NCBI GenBank assembly: GCA_023431385.1
Contig: JAEYWA010000163.1
Coordinates: 1 to 43,889 of the forward strand
Source of the DNA: Bacillota bacterium
GTDB taxonomy: Bacteria; Bacillota; Clostridia; Acetivibrionales; DSM-1351
DNA: 43,889 bases
Direction: 5' to 3'
A program made the position numbers and the translations under genes. A model generated the notes under the pieces. The model ran no database searches and had not been told where the DNA came from. It saw nothing but the letters and a program-made list of their open reading frames with translations. Each line of letters starts with the position of its first letter. Position 1 is the first letter of the stretch. Positions 16,626 through 24,575 of the stretch are shown here, in pieces.

Positions 16626-18212
16626 TTAAACCAGCAGTGCCCCAAACGAGAAAATAAATATCCCCACTGTCAATATGACGAAAACCAGTTCAGCGAGGAA
16701 CTTTATTTTATAGGAGCCAGATAGCAGCAGAATATTTTTTATATCCAGCATTGGACCCATTACCATATAATAAATAACCGAATACAGAGGAAAGCTGTAG
16801 GAGAAGCTTTTAGCCATAAAGGCATTGGAGGTTGAACATACTGACATCAACATTGATGTTAGCGTCATCGCCAGCAAAACAAGCATAGGCTTGACACTAA
16901 TGCCCGAAAGAGAGTTCCTTTCTGCCATGATTTGGAAAAGTGAGGTTATGAAAGCTCCAAGTATTACATACTTAGACAACTTAAAAAATTCTTTGCCCGA
17001 GTGGAGTACCAGTGTCCTTAGTTTTGACTTAAAGCCGTAATCCAGCATTCTACTCGCATAATCAACCGAACAAATAGAATTATCGTATATTTTTTCTCTT
17101 ATAGCGTTTTGGGCGGTTACTCCTGCCAACTTAACAAATAGACCGGTTAATAAAGCAATTGATATACCAAAGGTAATCCGGAGGAAGACAATTTTGAGGT
17201 CCTCCGGAAATGCATAGAAGGTTGATAATATTACGACTGGGTTTACTACTGGAGCTGCAAGTAAAAAGGCTGTTACTAAGCAAACCGGTACCCCCTTCCG
17301 TGCCATTCTGGCAGTAATGGGGGCCATGGCACAATCACACACGGGAAAGCATACACCCAGCAATATTGCTATAACAAAACCTATTCCTCTATACCTTGTG
17401 AAAAGACCAATAATTCTTTCATCACTGATGTAAACCTGTAAAAAGGATGAAACAAATACCCCAATAAGTATAAAAGGCAGTGCTTGAATTAATATACTGA
17501 TGAATATAGTGTTCAGGCTTTGAATTGTTGTTAATAGTTCCCCATTAATCTTAGCCTGGGAAGAAGTATATATATAAATTAATGCTATTAGTGCAATAAT
17601 CAACCATAAAAACATTTTAGTGATATTCCCAATGCCCGCGGGCCTGCTTTCCAATATCTCAAGAATCTCTTCTTCCTCACGGTTATTTTTTAGTTCTCTG
17701 ATATCTGCATATCTGTTTATATACTTCAGGGTCCTTTTTATGCCTTTTATATGGGTTTTAACCGGGTTGTTGCCGTTAATCAGCAAAATCACATCACTAT
17801 TTGAAAACTGCTCAGTCATTATATTACCCATATTACTCATGTAAAGCTGAAAGGTGTCCGTGTCAGCCAAGGTGATTATTCTTTTAACCCCCCAGCGTTC
17901 CGGAAGTCTAAGTCTTAAAAATCTGCCTATTTCCCAGGTCCCGTTGTATTCAATAATGATCCTGTCAGGTGAGTGCTGTTTTAATATATCGCGAAACAAG
18001 GTGGTCCTCAGTTCTTCCTCGTCGCTTATGGTAACGAGAGTCGTATTACTTCTTTTGAGGATTCTTCTGTCGTACTGGACAATACCCTGTTCACAGCATA
18101 TAAGCACTGTTTTTTTTCCATCTTTAAAATCTTCTGTTTGTAATACTCTATTAACAAAAGTGGTTTTGCCGGACTCAAAAAACCCACCGATTAAATAAAT
18201 TTTATAATCCAT
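16626..18212 (-). CDS. CobW-like GTPase fused to YraQ/DUF318 permease
   Basis: A 528-residue fusion. Residues 1-190 are a G3E/CobW-type P-loop domain (Walker A 'GGFFESGKTT', 'RIIIEYNGTWE' in place of the usual IIEPSG). Residues 200-528 are a DUF318 permease with about eight helices and the signature 'GVCFPVCDCAMAPITARMAR' followed by 'APVVNPVVILSTF'. The GTPase half lacks the C-x-C-C metallochaperone motif of CobW proteins and has 'LICCEQG' where they have the IENEFG segment. It lies between a stand-alone CobW gene and the TIGR03943 partner of such permeases, suggesting a membrane transporter gated or loaded by a built-in GTPase. The reading frame is uninterrupted and begins after a GGAG site. 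Substrate is unknown; zinc or another divalent metal is inferred. Confidence 0.88.
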   Translation of the reverse strand: MDYKIYLIGGFFESGKTTFVNRVLQTEDFKDGKKTVLICCEQGIVQYDRRILKRSNTTLVTISDEEELRTTLFRDILKQHSPDRIIIEYNGTWEIGRFLRLRLPERWGVKRIITLADTDTFQLYMSNMGNIMTEQFSNSDVILLINGNNPVKTHIKGIKRTLKYINRYADIRELKNNREEEEILEILESRPAGIGNITKMFLWLIIALIALIYIYTSSQAKINGELLTTIQSLNTIFISILIQALPFILIGVFVSSFLQVYISDERIIGLFTRYRGIGFVIAILLGVCFPVCDCAMAPITARMARKGVPVCLVTAFLLAAPVVNPVVILSTFYAFPEDLKIVFLRITFGISIALLTGLFVKLAGVTAQNAIREKIYDNSICSVDYASRMLDYGFKSKLRTLVLHSGKEFFKLSKYVILGAFITSLFQIMAERNSLSGISVKPMLVLLAMTLTSMLMSVCSTSNAFMAKSFSYSFPLYSVIYYMVMGPMLDIKNILLLSGSYKIKFLAELVFVILTVGIFIFSFGALLV

Positions 18213-18225
18213 AAACTCTCCTGCA

Positions 18226-19224
18226 TCAAAGGTTAAAAAGCTTTGACAGCTCAGCTTTATTCAATCTCTCGCCAATAACGCATATTCTTCCGGTATAGTC
18301 TGGAGTTATTGGACTGATCTGAAATTCTCCGGGTACATAATCAAACTGTAGCCAGCTCTCCTGTCTTGCCGGAACAATCCCTTTTGCTCTTAAAACATTT
18401 CCATACTTTTTATTTTCAACCAACCTAAGTATGTTTTGAAGATCTGTCTTTGAGAAATTTCTGGGAGTCTCTGCCCCCCAACTTTCAAAAACCACTGACT
18501 TTTGGAGGCTTGTAACACAATTACAACTAGGGCCATGGTTATGATGGTTTATGGACTGCCTACTGCTTAAATCTGCATTATAGTATTGGATTTTTAGTTT
18601 TAACCTATTTTCAACAGGTTTGTCTGCTTCGTTCTCAGCAGCAGAAACCAGCAGTTTCCCGGTTAGAGTTTCCCATGGAGTAGTTACAATATTGGCTTTG
18701 GAGTTCTGGCTTTGAATATCCCTTACTAATTCTGAAAGCTTATGCTCATCGATAAATTGTGTACGGCTCAAGACGATGGTTTTAGCGTATCTTATCTGAT
18801 CTCTGAAGAATTCTCCAAAATTGTTAAGGTACAGCCTGTACTTTACAGAATCCACTACCGCTATACACATATTAATGCTTGCATCAGTCTGCTCTGAAAC
18901 CTTCTTGCAGGCTTCCAGAACCCCGGAAAGCCTACCTACTCCCGAAGGCTCGATAATAACTCTTTGTGGAGAAAACTTTTTTAAAGCTTCTTTTAAGGCT
19001 GTGGCAAAGTCACCAACCAGGGAGCAGCAGATGCATCCTGAGTTCATCTCCTTAATTTCAATACCGGAATCCCTTAAAATACCACTGTCAATGCTTATTT
19101 CACCAAATTCATTTTCTATTAGAACAACCTTTTCGGTGTTTAGTCCTTCTTTTAATAGCTTCTTAATAAGGGTAGTTTTACCGGCTCCCAAAAATCCAGA
19201 AATAATGTCAATCTTTATAGCCAT
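18226..19224 (-). CDS. CobW/G3E family metallochaperone GTPase
   Basis: A cytosolic GTPase of about 332 residues. Visible motifs are Walker A 'SGFLGAGKTTLIKKLL', 'VLIENEFGEISID', the metal-binding 'SGCICCSLVG', Walker B-like 'VIIEPSGVGRL' and a His-rich linker 'HHNHGPSCNC' that may hold metal. The C-terminal CobW_C domain follows (about 230-332). Members act as zinc or cobalt chaperones, and in Firmicutes are often under Zur. It is divergent from a Fur-family regulator and 13 bases upstream of the GTPase-permease fusion. Start choice: ATG 19239 has AAAGGTGG, ATG 19224 has GGGAG eight bases away and matches the usual family N-terminus; I use 19224. Confidence 0.9.
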   Translation of the reverse strand: MAIKIDIISGFLGAGKTTLIKKLLKEGLNTEKVVLIENEFGEISIDSGILRDSGIEIKEMNSGCICCSLVGDFATALKEALKKFSPQRVIIEPSGVGRLSGVLEACKKVSEQTDASINMCIAVVDSVKYRLYLNNFGEFFRDQIRYAKTIVLSRTQFIDEHKLSELVRDIQSQNSKANIVTTPWETLTGKLLVSAAENEADKPVENRLKLKIQYYNADLSSRQSINHHNHGPSCNCVTSLQKSVVFESWGAETPRNFSKTDLQNILRLVENKKYGNVLRAKGIVPARQESWLQFDYVPGEFQISPITPDYTGRICVIGERLNKAELSKLFNL

Positions 19225-19282
19225 ATCTCTTTCTCCCATTACGTCCACCTTTAAATAATAATATTCTTTCAGACCGAAATAA

Positions 19283-19315
19283 ATGCAGATAAAATGCAGA
19301 TAAAATGCTGCAAAT
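19283..19315. repeat. 11-bp tandem repeat, likely metalloregulator site
   Basis: ATGCAGATAAA occurs twice head to tail (19283-19293, 19294-19304) followed by the degenerate ATGCTGCAAAT (19305-19315). TGCAG (19295-19299) and CTGCA (19308-19312) also form a short dyad. The array sits just upstream of the -35 box of the Fur-family gene and in the leader of cobW. Confidence 0.45.
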
Positions 19316-19320
19316 CCTAT

Positions 19321-19349
19321 TTGACATATAAAAAGTGAAGATATATATT
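19321..19349 (+). promoter_or_regulatory. Sigma-A promoter of the Fur-family gene
   Basis: Consensus TTGACA (19321-19326), 17-base spacer, TATATT (19344-19349). The start codon is at 19404. The 11-bp repeats end six bases upstream of the -35 box. Confidence 0.75.
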
Positions 19350-19403
19350 AAATATGAAGCAAGGCTTACAGGAATATAGTAACCGTTGAAGGAGTTTGTC
19401 TCT

Positions 19404-19820
19404 ATGAATGAGAACATATTAAAATCTACATACCTTAAAACAACAAAAAGCCGCCTGGCTATACTCAAGATTTTAGATAAATCTTCAGAGCCTATGACAG
19501 CTGAGGATATTTATTCACTGGTTGTAACAGAGGTAAATATGAGCCTTTCAACTACATACCGCACGCTTGGAACCCTTGCAGAAAAGGGAATATTGTTGAA
19601 AAACTTAAGTCAGGATGGCAAAACCTACTATCAGATAAATAATCATCAGCACAAGCACCAGCTTGTCTGCACCTTGTGCAGCGAAACTGTACCAATAGAG
19701 GACTGTCCATTAACAACGCTGGAAGAGAATTTAACCCAAAAAACTGGATTTGTTATAACAGGACACAGCCTTGAATTTCTGGGCATATGTCCCAAATGTA
19801 CCGACAATATGAAGGAATAG
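19404..19820 (+). CDS. Fur-family metalloregulator (Zur-like)
   Basis: A 138-residue Fur-superfamily repressor: winged helix at 1-80 ('SRLAILKILDKS', 'STTYRTLGTLAEKGIL') and dimerisation/metal domain at 85-138 ('HQHKHQLVCTLCSETVPIED', 'GICPKC'). Both C-x-x-C pairs of the structural zinc site are present, as are the histidines of the sensing site. Zur is favoured over PerR or Fur because the divergent genes are a CobW chaperone, a DUF318 permease and a TIGR03943 protein, but sequence alone does not fix the metal. The TTG at 19386 overlaps the AAGGAG ribosome site, so the ATG at 19404 is used. Confidence 0.88.
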   Translation: MNENILKSTYLKTTKSRLAILKILDKSSEPMTAEDIYSLVVTEVNMSLSTTYRTLGTLAEKGILLKNLSQDGKTYYQINNHQHKHQLVCTLCSETVPIEDCPLTTLEENLTQKTGFVITGHSLEFLGICPKCTDNMKE

Positions 19821-19831
19821 TATTTTTTTAT

Positions 19832-20389
19832 TTAAACCTTCTTCGCCTGCCACTCCTCTCGAAGTATTCCATAGCACTTTTCATCATCCCACCTGCCGCG
19901 CTTGTATCTGACCTTTCTAAGTTCGCCTTCCTTTCTCATGCCCAACTTTTTCATAACATTCTCAGACTTAAGATTATTGGCATTGCACCGGGCGCAAACC
20001 TTGTGAAGGTTTAAGTTTTTAAAACCAAAATCCATCATAGCACCGGCCAGTTCAGTTGCATAGCCCCTGCCCCAAAACTCAGGCATGAGAAAATAACCTA
20101 TTTCTCCGCACCCTCCGTCATCATTCAAGCTATGAAGCTGAATATCTGCAAAGCCTATAAAGCTTCCGTTCTCTCTTTCAACAGCAGCAAAGGCATATGA
20201 ATTGTTTTTATTAGGCCTATTATTAACACTGATAAATTCTTCGAAAAAAGGTTTCATTTCTTCTATGTTATTTATTTCATCTATCCAGGCATATCTCATA
20301 ATTTCTCTGTTGGAAAAAATAGAATAAAATAGTTCAAAATCATCCCGCTGAAAAAGCCTGTAGGAAACACGTTTTGAAGTTAAATTCAC
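19832..20389 (-). CDS. GNAT acetyltransferase, RimJ/RimL type
   Basis: An acetyltransferase of about 185 residues in the ribosomal-protein-serine/alanine acetyltransferase branch. Motifs include 'EIGYFLMPEFWGRGYATELA' (acetyl-CoA-binding loop region), 'VCARCNANNLKSENVMKKLG' and the terminal 'RWDDEKCYGILREEW'. Likely role: N-acetylation of a small amine or protein N-terminus; the substrate is unknown. A GTG at 20389 follows GGGAGG at short spacing; the ATG at 20401 lies before that site and has none of its own. The gene is convergent with the Fur-family gene, with 11 bases between their stops. Confidence 0.82.
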   Translation of the reverse strand: MNLTSKRVSYRLFQRDDFELFYSIFSNREIMRYAWIDEINNIEEMKPFFEEFISVNNRPNKNNSYAFAAVERENGSFIGFADIQLHSLNDDGGCGEIGYFLMPEFWGRGYATELAGAMMDFGFKNLNLHKVCARCNANNLKSENVMKKLGMRKEGELRKVRYKRGRWDDEKCYGILREEWQAKKV

Positions 20390-20504
20390 GCTACCTCCCA
20401 TCTACACGCATGGCGCGTACACAAATAGTAATGAAAGACATGCAGTTAAAATATATATTCTTGCCTGCCAATCTATTACCAGATATTACAGTTAATTATA
20501 TATT

Positions 20505-20562
20505 ATTGACCCTAAAAATAGAATAAATATATCATTGACCCTAAAAATAAATTAAATATATT
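20505..20562. repeat. Two 29-bp direct repeats
   Basis: Two adjacent copies of an ATTGACCCTAAAAATA-led 29-bp unit (20505-20533 and 20534-20562) differ at three positions. They are bracketed by two copies of TTAC(A/T)GTTAATT (20487-20498 and 20566-20577), giving a nearly symmetrical block in the 245-base gap between the acetyltransferase and the repeat-protein gene. Nothing else is recognisable there. Confidence 0.5.
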
Positions 20563-20634
20563 CTTTTACTGTTAATTCAACTCTGGTCATGACAAAATAA
20601 GCCGGCGAGTTATGATTACCCTTAAGTAACCAAG

Positions 20635-22203
20635 TTATTTAGCTACATAAGGAAATGCGTATAAAACTCTAGCTTCTACAGGTGCTTGTGAACTTAAAAT
20701 ATCATTTGTTCTATTTATTGCTACGCAATATGCACATATATCATGTGATAATCCATCTATTTGCACTTCATATTCAGCAGGTGCTGAAGTAATAGTTAAG
20801 AAAACAGCACTGGTAGCAGGTACTGTAAAACTTTGCGCATAACTGCTGGTTTTCGGGCTGGACGAAAGACTATTCATAGTAATTCTAATACCATCCGAGG
20901 GTTTACTATTGTTATTTAGTATGCATATCTGGATGGTGTCTGACTCATTATCAAGAGCAACAGGCACTTTTGCAGTTGTTGTAGCTGTTGTTGCAGTCAC
21001 ATCAGCTGTTATCTCGGCTAAAGAGGATGTTGTGCTTGATATTGCTGCCGCTGTCCCTGCTGTTCCAGAAACTGTTTGAGCTGTACTGGCTATAGTTCCA
21101 GATACAGCGGCGGCTGTATCTGCTTCTCCCGCAACCATGTCAACCAAACTTGCTTGTGTACTCGATATTGCTGCTGCCGCTCCGGCTTCTTCAGTAAGTA
21201 TGTCTGCTGCCGCTCCTACTGTTGCCGCCCCTGCTGCAAGTCCCGCAGTTTCTGCTGCTATGTCTCCCGCCCCTCCTACTGTTGCCGCCCCTGCTGCTGC
21301 AAGTCCCGCTGCTTCTGCTGCAATATCTCCCGCCCCTCCTACTGTCGATGCCCCTGCTGCTGCAAATCCCGCAGCTTCTGCTGCTAAGTCTCCCACCACT
21401 CCAAATGTTGCCGCACCTGCAGCTGCAAGTCCCGAGGTTTCTGCTGCTATGTCTCCCGCCACTCCTACTGTTGATGCCCCTGCTGCTGCAAGGCCTGTAG
21501 TTTCGGCTGTAACATCTGCTGCTGCACCCACGGTGGCCGCTCCTGCAGCTGCTGCTCCTGCGGTTCCAGCTACTGAGTTTGTCAACCCACTCACTGTATG
21601 AGCTGCTGCTCCAGCTGTTCCGGCGGTTCCTGAGGCTACGTTTGCTAAGCCTTGAGCTGTGAAAGCTGCTGATCCGGCTGTTCCAGCAGCCCCTGCGGCT
21701 ATTTTTGCAAGTCCCGATGTTATGTCGGACATTGTTCCTGCTGCATCAACAGCCTTTTCAACTGCACCCAGTGCTGTTTCACCCAGACCCACAATTGCCC
21801 TCTCCAGCAAATCGGTAATAGAATTAATATTCTTTATATCATCATTCAGTTCGGATTTTCTTATTTTTTGTTCAATAGCCTGAAGACCATATTCTTTGTT
21901 AATCAAAAGACATATAATTCTTAAAAGCAATTCCTTTTCACTGTCACAAACAAAATTACAGTCATAATCATTATATTTGCAGCATATTTCAGCACAGCTG
22001 TGTTTACTCTTATTGCTTTTTTTATTTCTTATGATTTCTTCTCTATAGCTGAAACTGTCATCCTCTGTAAAATCATCCGGAGATTTGGTCGCTTTACCAC
22101 TTACATTTTTATCCGGAACCCGGTAATTTACTTCCTCCGGTTGGTATTTTATGGTTTCAGCTTCTTTTCTGTTAGAACCCCCGGGATACCTCTTCCTAGA
22201 CAT
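20635..22203 (-). CDS. Alanine-rich repeat protein of unknown function
   Basis: A 522-residue protein in three parts. Residues 1-150 are charged then Cys-rich (C70, C74, C75, C82, C86, C98) and helical. Residues 150-410 are low-complexity Ala/Gly/Thr/Val sequence; within it, 217-341 is an array of about six 21-residue units close to 'LAAAGAATVGGAGDIAAETA'. Residues 415-522 form a beta-rich, repeat-free domain ending in 'YAFPYVAK'. There is no signal peptide. Acidic residues recur at fixed places in each repeat, suggesting an extended helical or solenoid rod with a globular cap. A spore-surface or structural role is a guess; I do not recognise the family. The start follows AGGGGAG. Several long opposite-strand frames here are compositional shadows. 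Confidence 0.75.
   Translation of the reverse strand: MSRKRYPGGSNRKEAETIKYQPEEVNYRVPDKNVSGKATKSPDDFTEDDSFSYREEIIRNKKSNKSKHSCAEICCKYNDYDCNFVCDSEKELLLRIICLLINKEYGLQAIEQKIRKSELNDDIKNINSITDLLERAIVGLGETALGAVEKAVDAAGTMSDITSGLAKIAAGAAGTAGSAAFTAQGLANVASGTAGTAGAAAHTVSGLTNSVAGTAGAAAAGAATVGAAADVTAETTGLAAAGASTVGVAGDIAAETSGLAAAGAATFGVVGDLAAEAAGFAAAGASTVGGAGDIAAEAAGLAAAGAATVGGAGDIAAETAGLAAGAATVGAAADILTEEAGAAAAISSTQASLVDMVAGEADTAAAVSGTIASTAQTVSGTAGTAAAISSTTSSLAEITADVTATTATTTAKVPVALDNESDTIQICILNNNSKPSDGIRITMNSLSSSPKTSSYAQSFTVPATSAVFLTITSAPAEYEVQIDGLSHDICAYCVAINRTNDILSSQAPVEARVLYAFPYVAK
21181..21555 (-). repeat. 63-bp tandem repeats coding for 21-residue units
   Basis: About six diverged in-frame copies of a 63-bp GC-rich unit inside the alanine-rich gene. 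The conserved amino-acid core is A-A-A-G-A-(S/A)-T-V-G-x-A-x-D-(I/L)-(A/T)-A-E, and the sixth copy lacks one alanine. Base composition is clearly higher in G+C than in neighbouring genes. Confidence 0.8.
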
Positions 22204-22384
22204 ACCGCTCCCCTAGCCACATAAGTTTATAGTTCAAATTATGCGGTACGCAATAATTTGGCTACATAAATATGGCTGTAAATAACAATACAGAAATATA
22301 AGACACCCAAATAAGATAAAGTATATAAATTCCTAGACGCTAAGAATGTCTTGAATTATTTCTTCTATGGCATATATATATTCA

Positions 22385-22437
22385 AACTAAAAACCCATAT
22401 CTACTTCGGTTCAAATGCTGTGGAGTAAATATGGGTT
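22385..22437 (-). terminator. Second terminator-like hairpin
   Basis: AACCCATAT (22392-22400) pairs with ATATGGGTT (22429-22437), extended inward by TACT/AGTA. On the minus strand the stem runs into TTTTT (22395-22391, partly in the stem) and then AGTTT. It lies beyond the stronger terminator at 22607-22641 and may act as a back-up or end a short transcript. The rest of 22204-22384 is AT-rich with no gene. Confidence 0.5.
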
Positions 22438-22606
22438 ATCTATAAGGGGTTATCCTTAAAGAATTTTATAATTACTTTTTCTTATATAGCTCTTTGACCC
22501 TTGTCTCTAAATCTTCGACGATTTTTTCTACAGGGTCTTTAGAAATAGTCAACATCGCAAGTGCATCAACAAAAAATAAAAATGAAAAAAGTATATTACT
22601 TATAAC

Positions 22607-22641
22607 AAAAAAGTGCGAACCCAATGCTGGGAACGCACTTT
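22607..22641 (-). terminator. Rho-independent terminator of the two-component/ABC operon
   Basis: On the minus strand AAAGTGCG-TT-CCCA-GCAT-TGGG-TT-CGCACTTT is a nested, almost perfect stem (8 + 4 pairs) followed by six T (22612-22607). It is 60 bases past the stop of the MalG-type permease. Confidence 0.88.
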
Positions 22642-22700
22642 CCATCTCTAAATACATTTTACGCGAATAAATCAGTTATTATATTAATCGAGATATGCCC

Positions 22701-23561
22701 TTATGCTTTTACCGAACCATCAGTGACCCCTGCTATAATATATTTTTGAGCAAAAAGATAAATTATCAGTGTAGGAAGCATTACGGCAATAATGCCTGCA
22801 CCCATAACATTCCATTGTGATACTCTGTCATTTGTAAATGTCATTAAGCCAGTAGTTATGGTTGACAACTTCATTGATGGCATATAAGTAAATGGAATGA
22901 AGAAGTCATTATATATGCTTACAATTTTCAATATGGACACCGTAGCAATAGCAGGTTTCATCAATGGTAGGATGATTGACCAGTAAATTCTGAAATATGA
23001 TGCTCCGTCTACTCGGGCACTCTGATCAAGCTCTATTGAAATCTTGCTGATAAACTGAATAAACATGTATATATCAAGTACACCTGTTGATGAAAAAAGA
23101 ATAATACCAGCATATATCGTGTTATAGACATGTAATGCCTTTATAATACTGAACGTAGCAACAGCTGTTGTTGTGGTTGGAATTATTGCAGCAAAAATGT
23201 ATGCGACCAGAATAAGTTTTTTAAATCTGAAGTTAAATCTTGATACCACATATGCTACCGTTGTTCCCATGAAGATACTGGCAATTAATGAAGTAGAAAT
23301 TAAGATGGCCAAATTTTTAAATCCGGTGAGCATTCTACCCTTTTGAAAGTAAATTAAAAAGTTATCAAAATTAAGAAAACTTTTAGGTAGGTCCCAAAGT
23401 TTCGAATACATATATTCCTCATTTGTTTTAAAGGAAGTAATCAATACTATTAACAGTGGCACTAAAACAAGCAAGACAAATGTGAAAAGAAGAAAATAAT
23501 TGAAGATTCTCAATGCGGGGTTCCTTACTACAAGACCAGCAGAAAACTGTACTTTTTTCAT
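22701..23561 (-). CDS. Carbohydrate ABC transporter permease, MalG type (second system)
   Basis: A 286-residue CUT1 permease with six membrane helices, EAA loop 'QSARVDGASYFRIYWSIILP' and C-terminus 'FAQKYIIAGVTDGSVKA'. The start codon overlaps the stop of the MalF-type gene as ATGA, and GGGGGTGA precedes it. It is the last gene of an operon controlled by the YesM/YesN pair, ended by a strong terminator. No ATPase is encoded nearby. The substrate is unknown; YesMN-linked importers usually carry oligosaccharides. Confidence 0.92.
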   Translation of the reverse strand: MKKVQFSAGLVVRNPALRIFNYFLLFTFVLLVLVPLLIVLITSFKTNEEYMYSKLWDLPKSFLNFDNFLIYFQKGRMLTGFKNLAILISTSLIASIFMGTTVAYVVSRFNFRFKKLILVAYIFAAIIPTTTTAVATFSIIKALHVYNTIYAGIILFSSTGVLDIYMFIQFISKISIELDQSARVDGASYFRIYWSIILPLMKPAIATVSILKIVSIYNDFFIPFTYMPSMKLSTITTGLMTFTNDRVSQWNVMGAGIIAVMLPTLIIYLFAQKYIIAGVTDGSVKA

Positions 23562-24448
23562 TCTGATTCACCCCCTATACGCACAAATAAATTCTGAAGT
23601 AGCATGACAAAAATAATTATTGCAAGAAGGAATATCCCAAGAGCGGAAGCCTTTCCAAAATTGTGGAAGTCGAAGGCTATGTAATAAGCATTTAAAGCAA
23701 ATGTCTTTGTCACGTCTCCAGGTCCTCCCTTTGTAATAATAAATGGCTGACCAAAAGCCTGGAGTGCTCCGTTTAAACTTAAGAATAGATTTATTCCCAC
23801 CACCATTTTAATACTGGGTAAAGTTATAAAGCGGATATTTTGGAGAAAGTTACTTCCATCTATACTTGCAGATTCATATAGTTCCTTTGGTATTGATTGT
23901 AAGGCTCCCAGGAATATTACCATGCATAAGCCTGTAAATTGCCATAATCCAATAAATGAAAGAGACAGATTGCTCCACCAGGTGTCATTAAGCCAATGAA
24001 CTGCATATCTATCAAGTCCTATGGCTCTTAATATAATATTGACGGGTCCTTCATCAAAGTTATACATATAGTTAAACATATAGGCAACCGCAACAACATT
24101 TAAAATGTATGGCATGAAGACAAACGAACGAAAAAACTTCTTTCCCTTGATATTTGAATCGAGTATTATTGCAAAATATAACCCAAGTACTATTTGCAGT
24201 ATTGTCATTATTATATAAGCCAAATTGTTTACAAGTGTTAAAACTGCAGAGTTGTCGCGAAATATATCTATATAATTGTCAAATCCAATATAGTCATATG
24301 TACGCTTTAATCCATCCCAATTTGTAAAGCTTAATTCAAAAAGCTTTAAGGCAGGGATATAAGTAAATAGCAAAAGAATTGTCAGTGGTATAAATAAAAA
24401 CAAGCAAATTACAATCTTTTTCTGTATATTATCATTTAATAAATTCAT
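23558..24448 (-). CDS. Carbohydrate ABC transporter permease, MalF type (second system)
   Basis: A 296-residue CUT1 permease with six helices and coupling loop 'YESASIDGSNFLQNIRFITL'. The open frame runs 28 codons further upstream, but a GAGGG site seven bases before 24448 and the normal family N-terminus mark that ATG as the start. It overlaps the MalG-type gene by four bases (ATGA), so the two membrane subunits are translationally coupled. It lies 127 bases downstream of the binding-protein gene. It is divergent in sequence from the MalF-type protein of the arabinan locus, so this is a different transporter rather than a recent duplicate. Confidence 0.92.
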   Translation of the reverse strand: MNLLNDNIQKKIVICLFLFIPLTILLLFTYIPALKLFELSFTNWDGLKRTYDYIGFDNYIDIFRDNSAVLTLVNNLAYIIMTILQIVLGLYFAIILDSNIKGKKFFRSFVFMPYILNVVAVAYMFNYMYNFDEGPVNIILRAIGLDRYAVHWLNDTWWSNLSLSFIGLWQFTGLCMVIFLGALQSIPKELYESASIDGSNFLQNIRFITLPSIKMVVGINLFLSLNGALQAFGQPFIITKGGPGDVTKTFALNAYYIAFDFHNFGKASALGIFLLAIIIFVMLLQNLFVRIGGESE

Positions 24449-24575
24449 AATGAAACCCTCAATTTCCATATATAGCTGATAGGCGGATAAATTACTCTTA
24501 ATAGCAATGAAGCAAGTTATATTCTCATACAACCTGCCTCACTACTAAAACACTCATCACCATATGTTATGTTAA

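Noticed and set aside
20505..20562. CRISPR-like direct repeats
   Set aside because: Only two units, directly adjacent without spacers, and no cas genes.
21076..21601. Long plus-strand frames opposite the alanine-rich gene, one apparently Cys/Ser-rich, others Ala/Pro- or Leu-rich
   Set aside because: They are antisense reflections of GC-rich Ala/Gly codon repeats, with no ribosome sites and no family resemblance.
22472..22657. 61-codon minus-strand ORF downstream of the second ABC operon
   Set aside because: Its N-terminal coding part is a strong Rho-independent terminator (22607-22641) and it lacks a ribosome site; kept only as a possible vestige in the findings.
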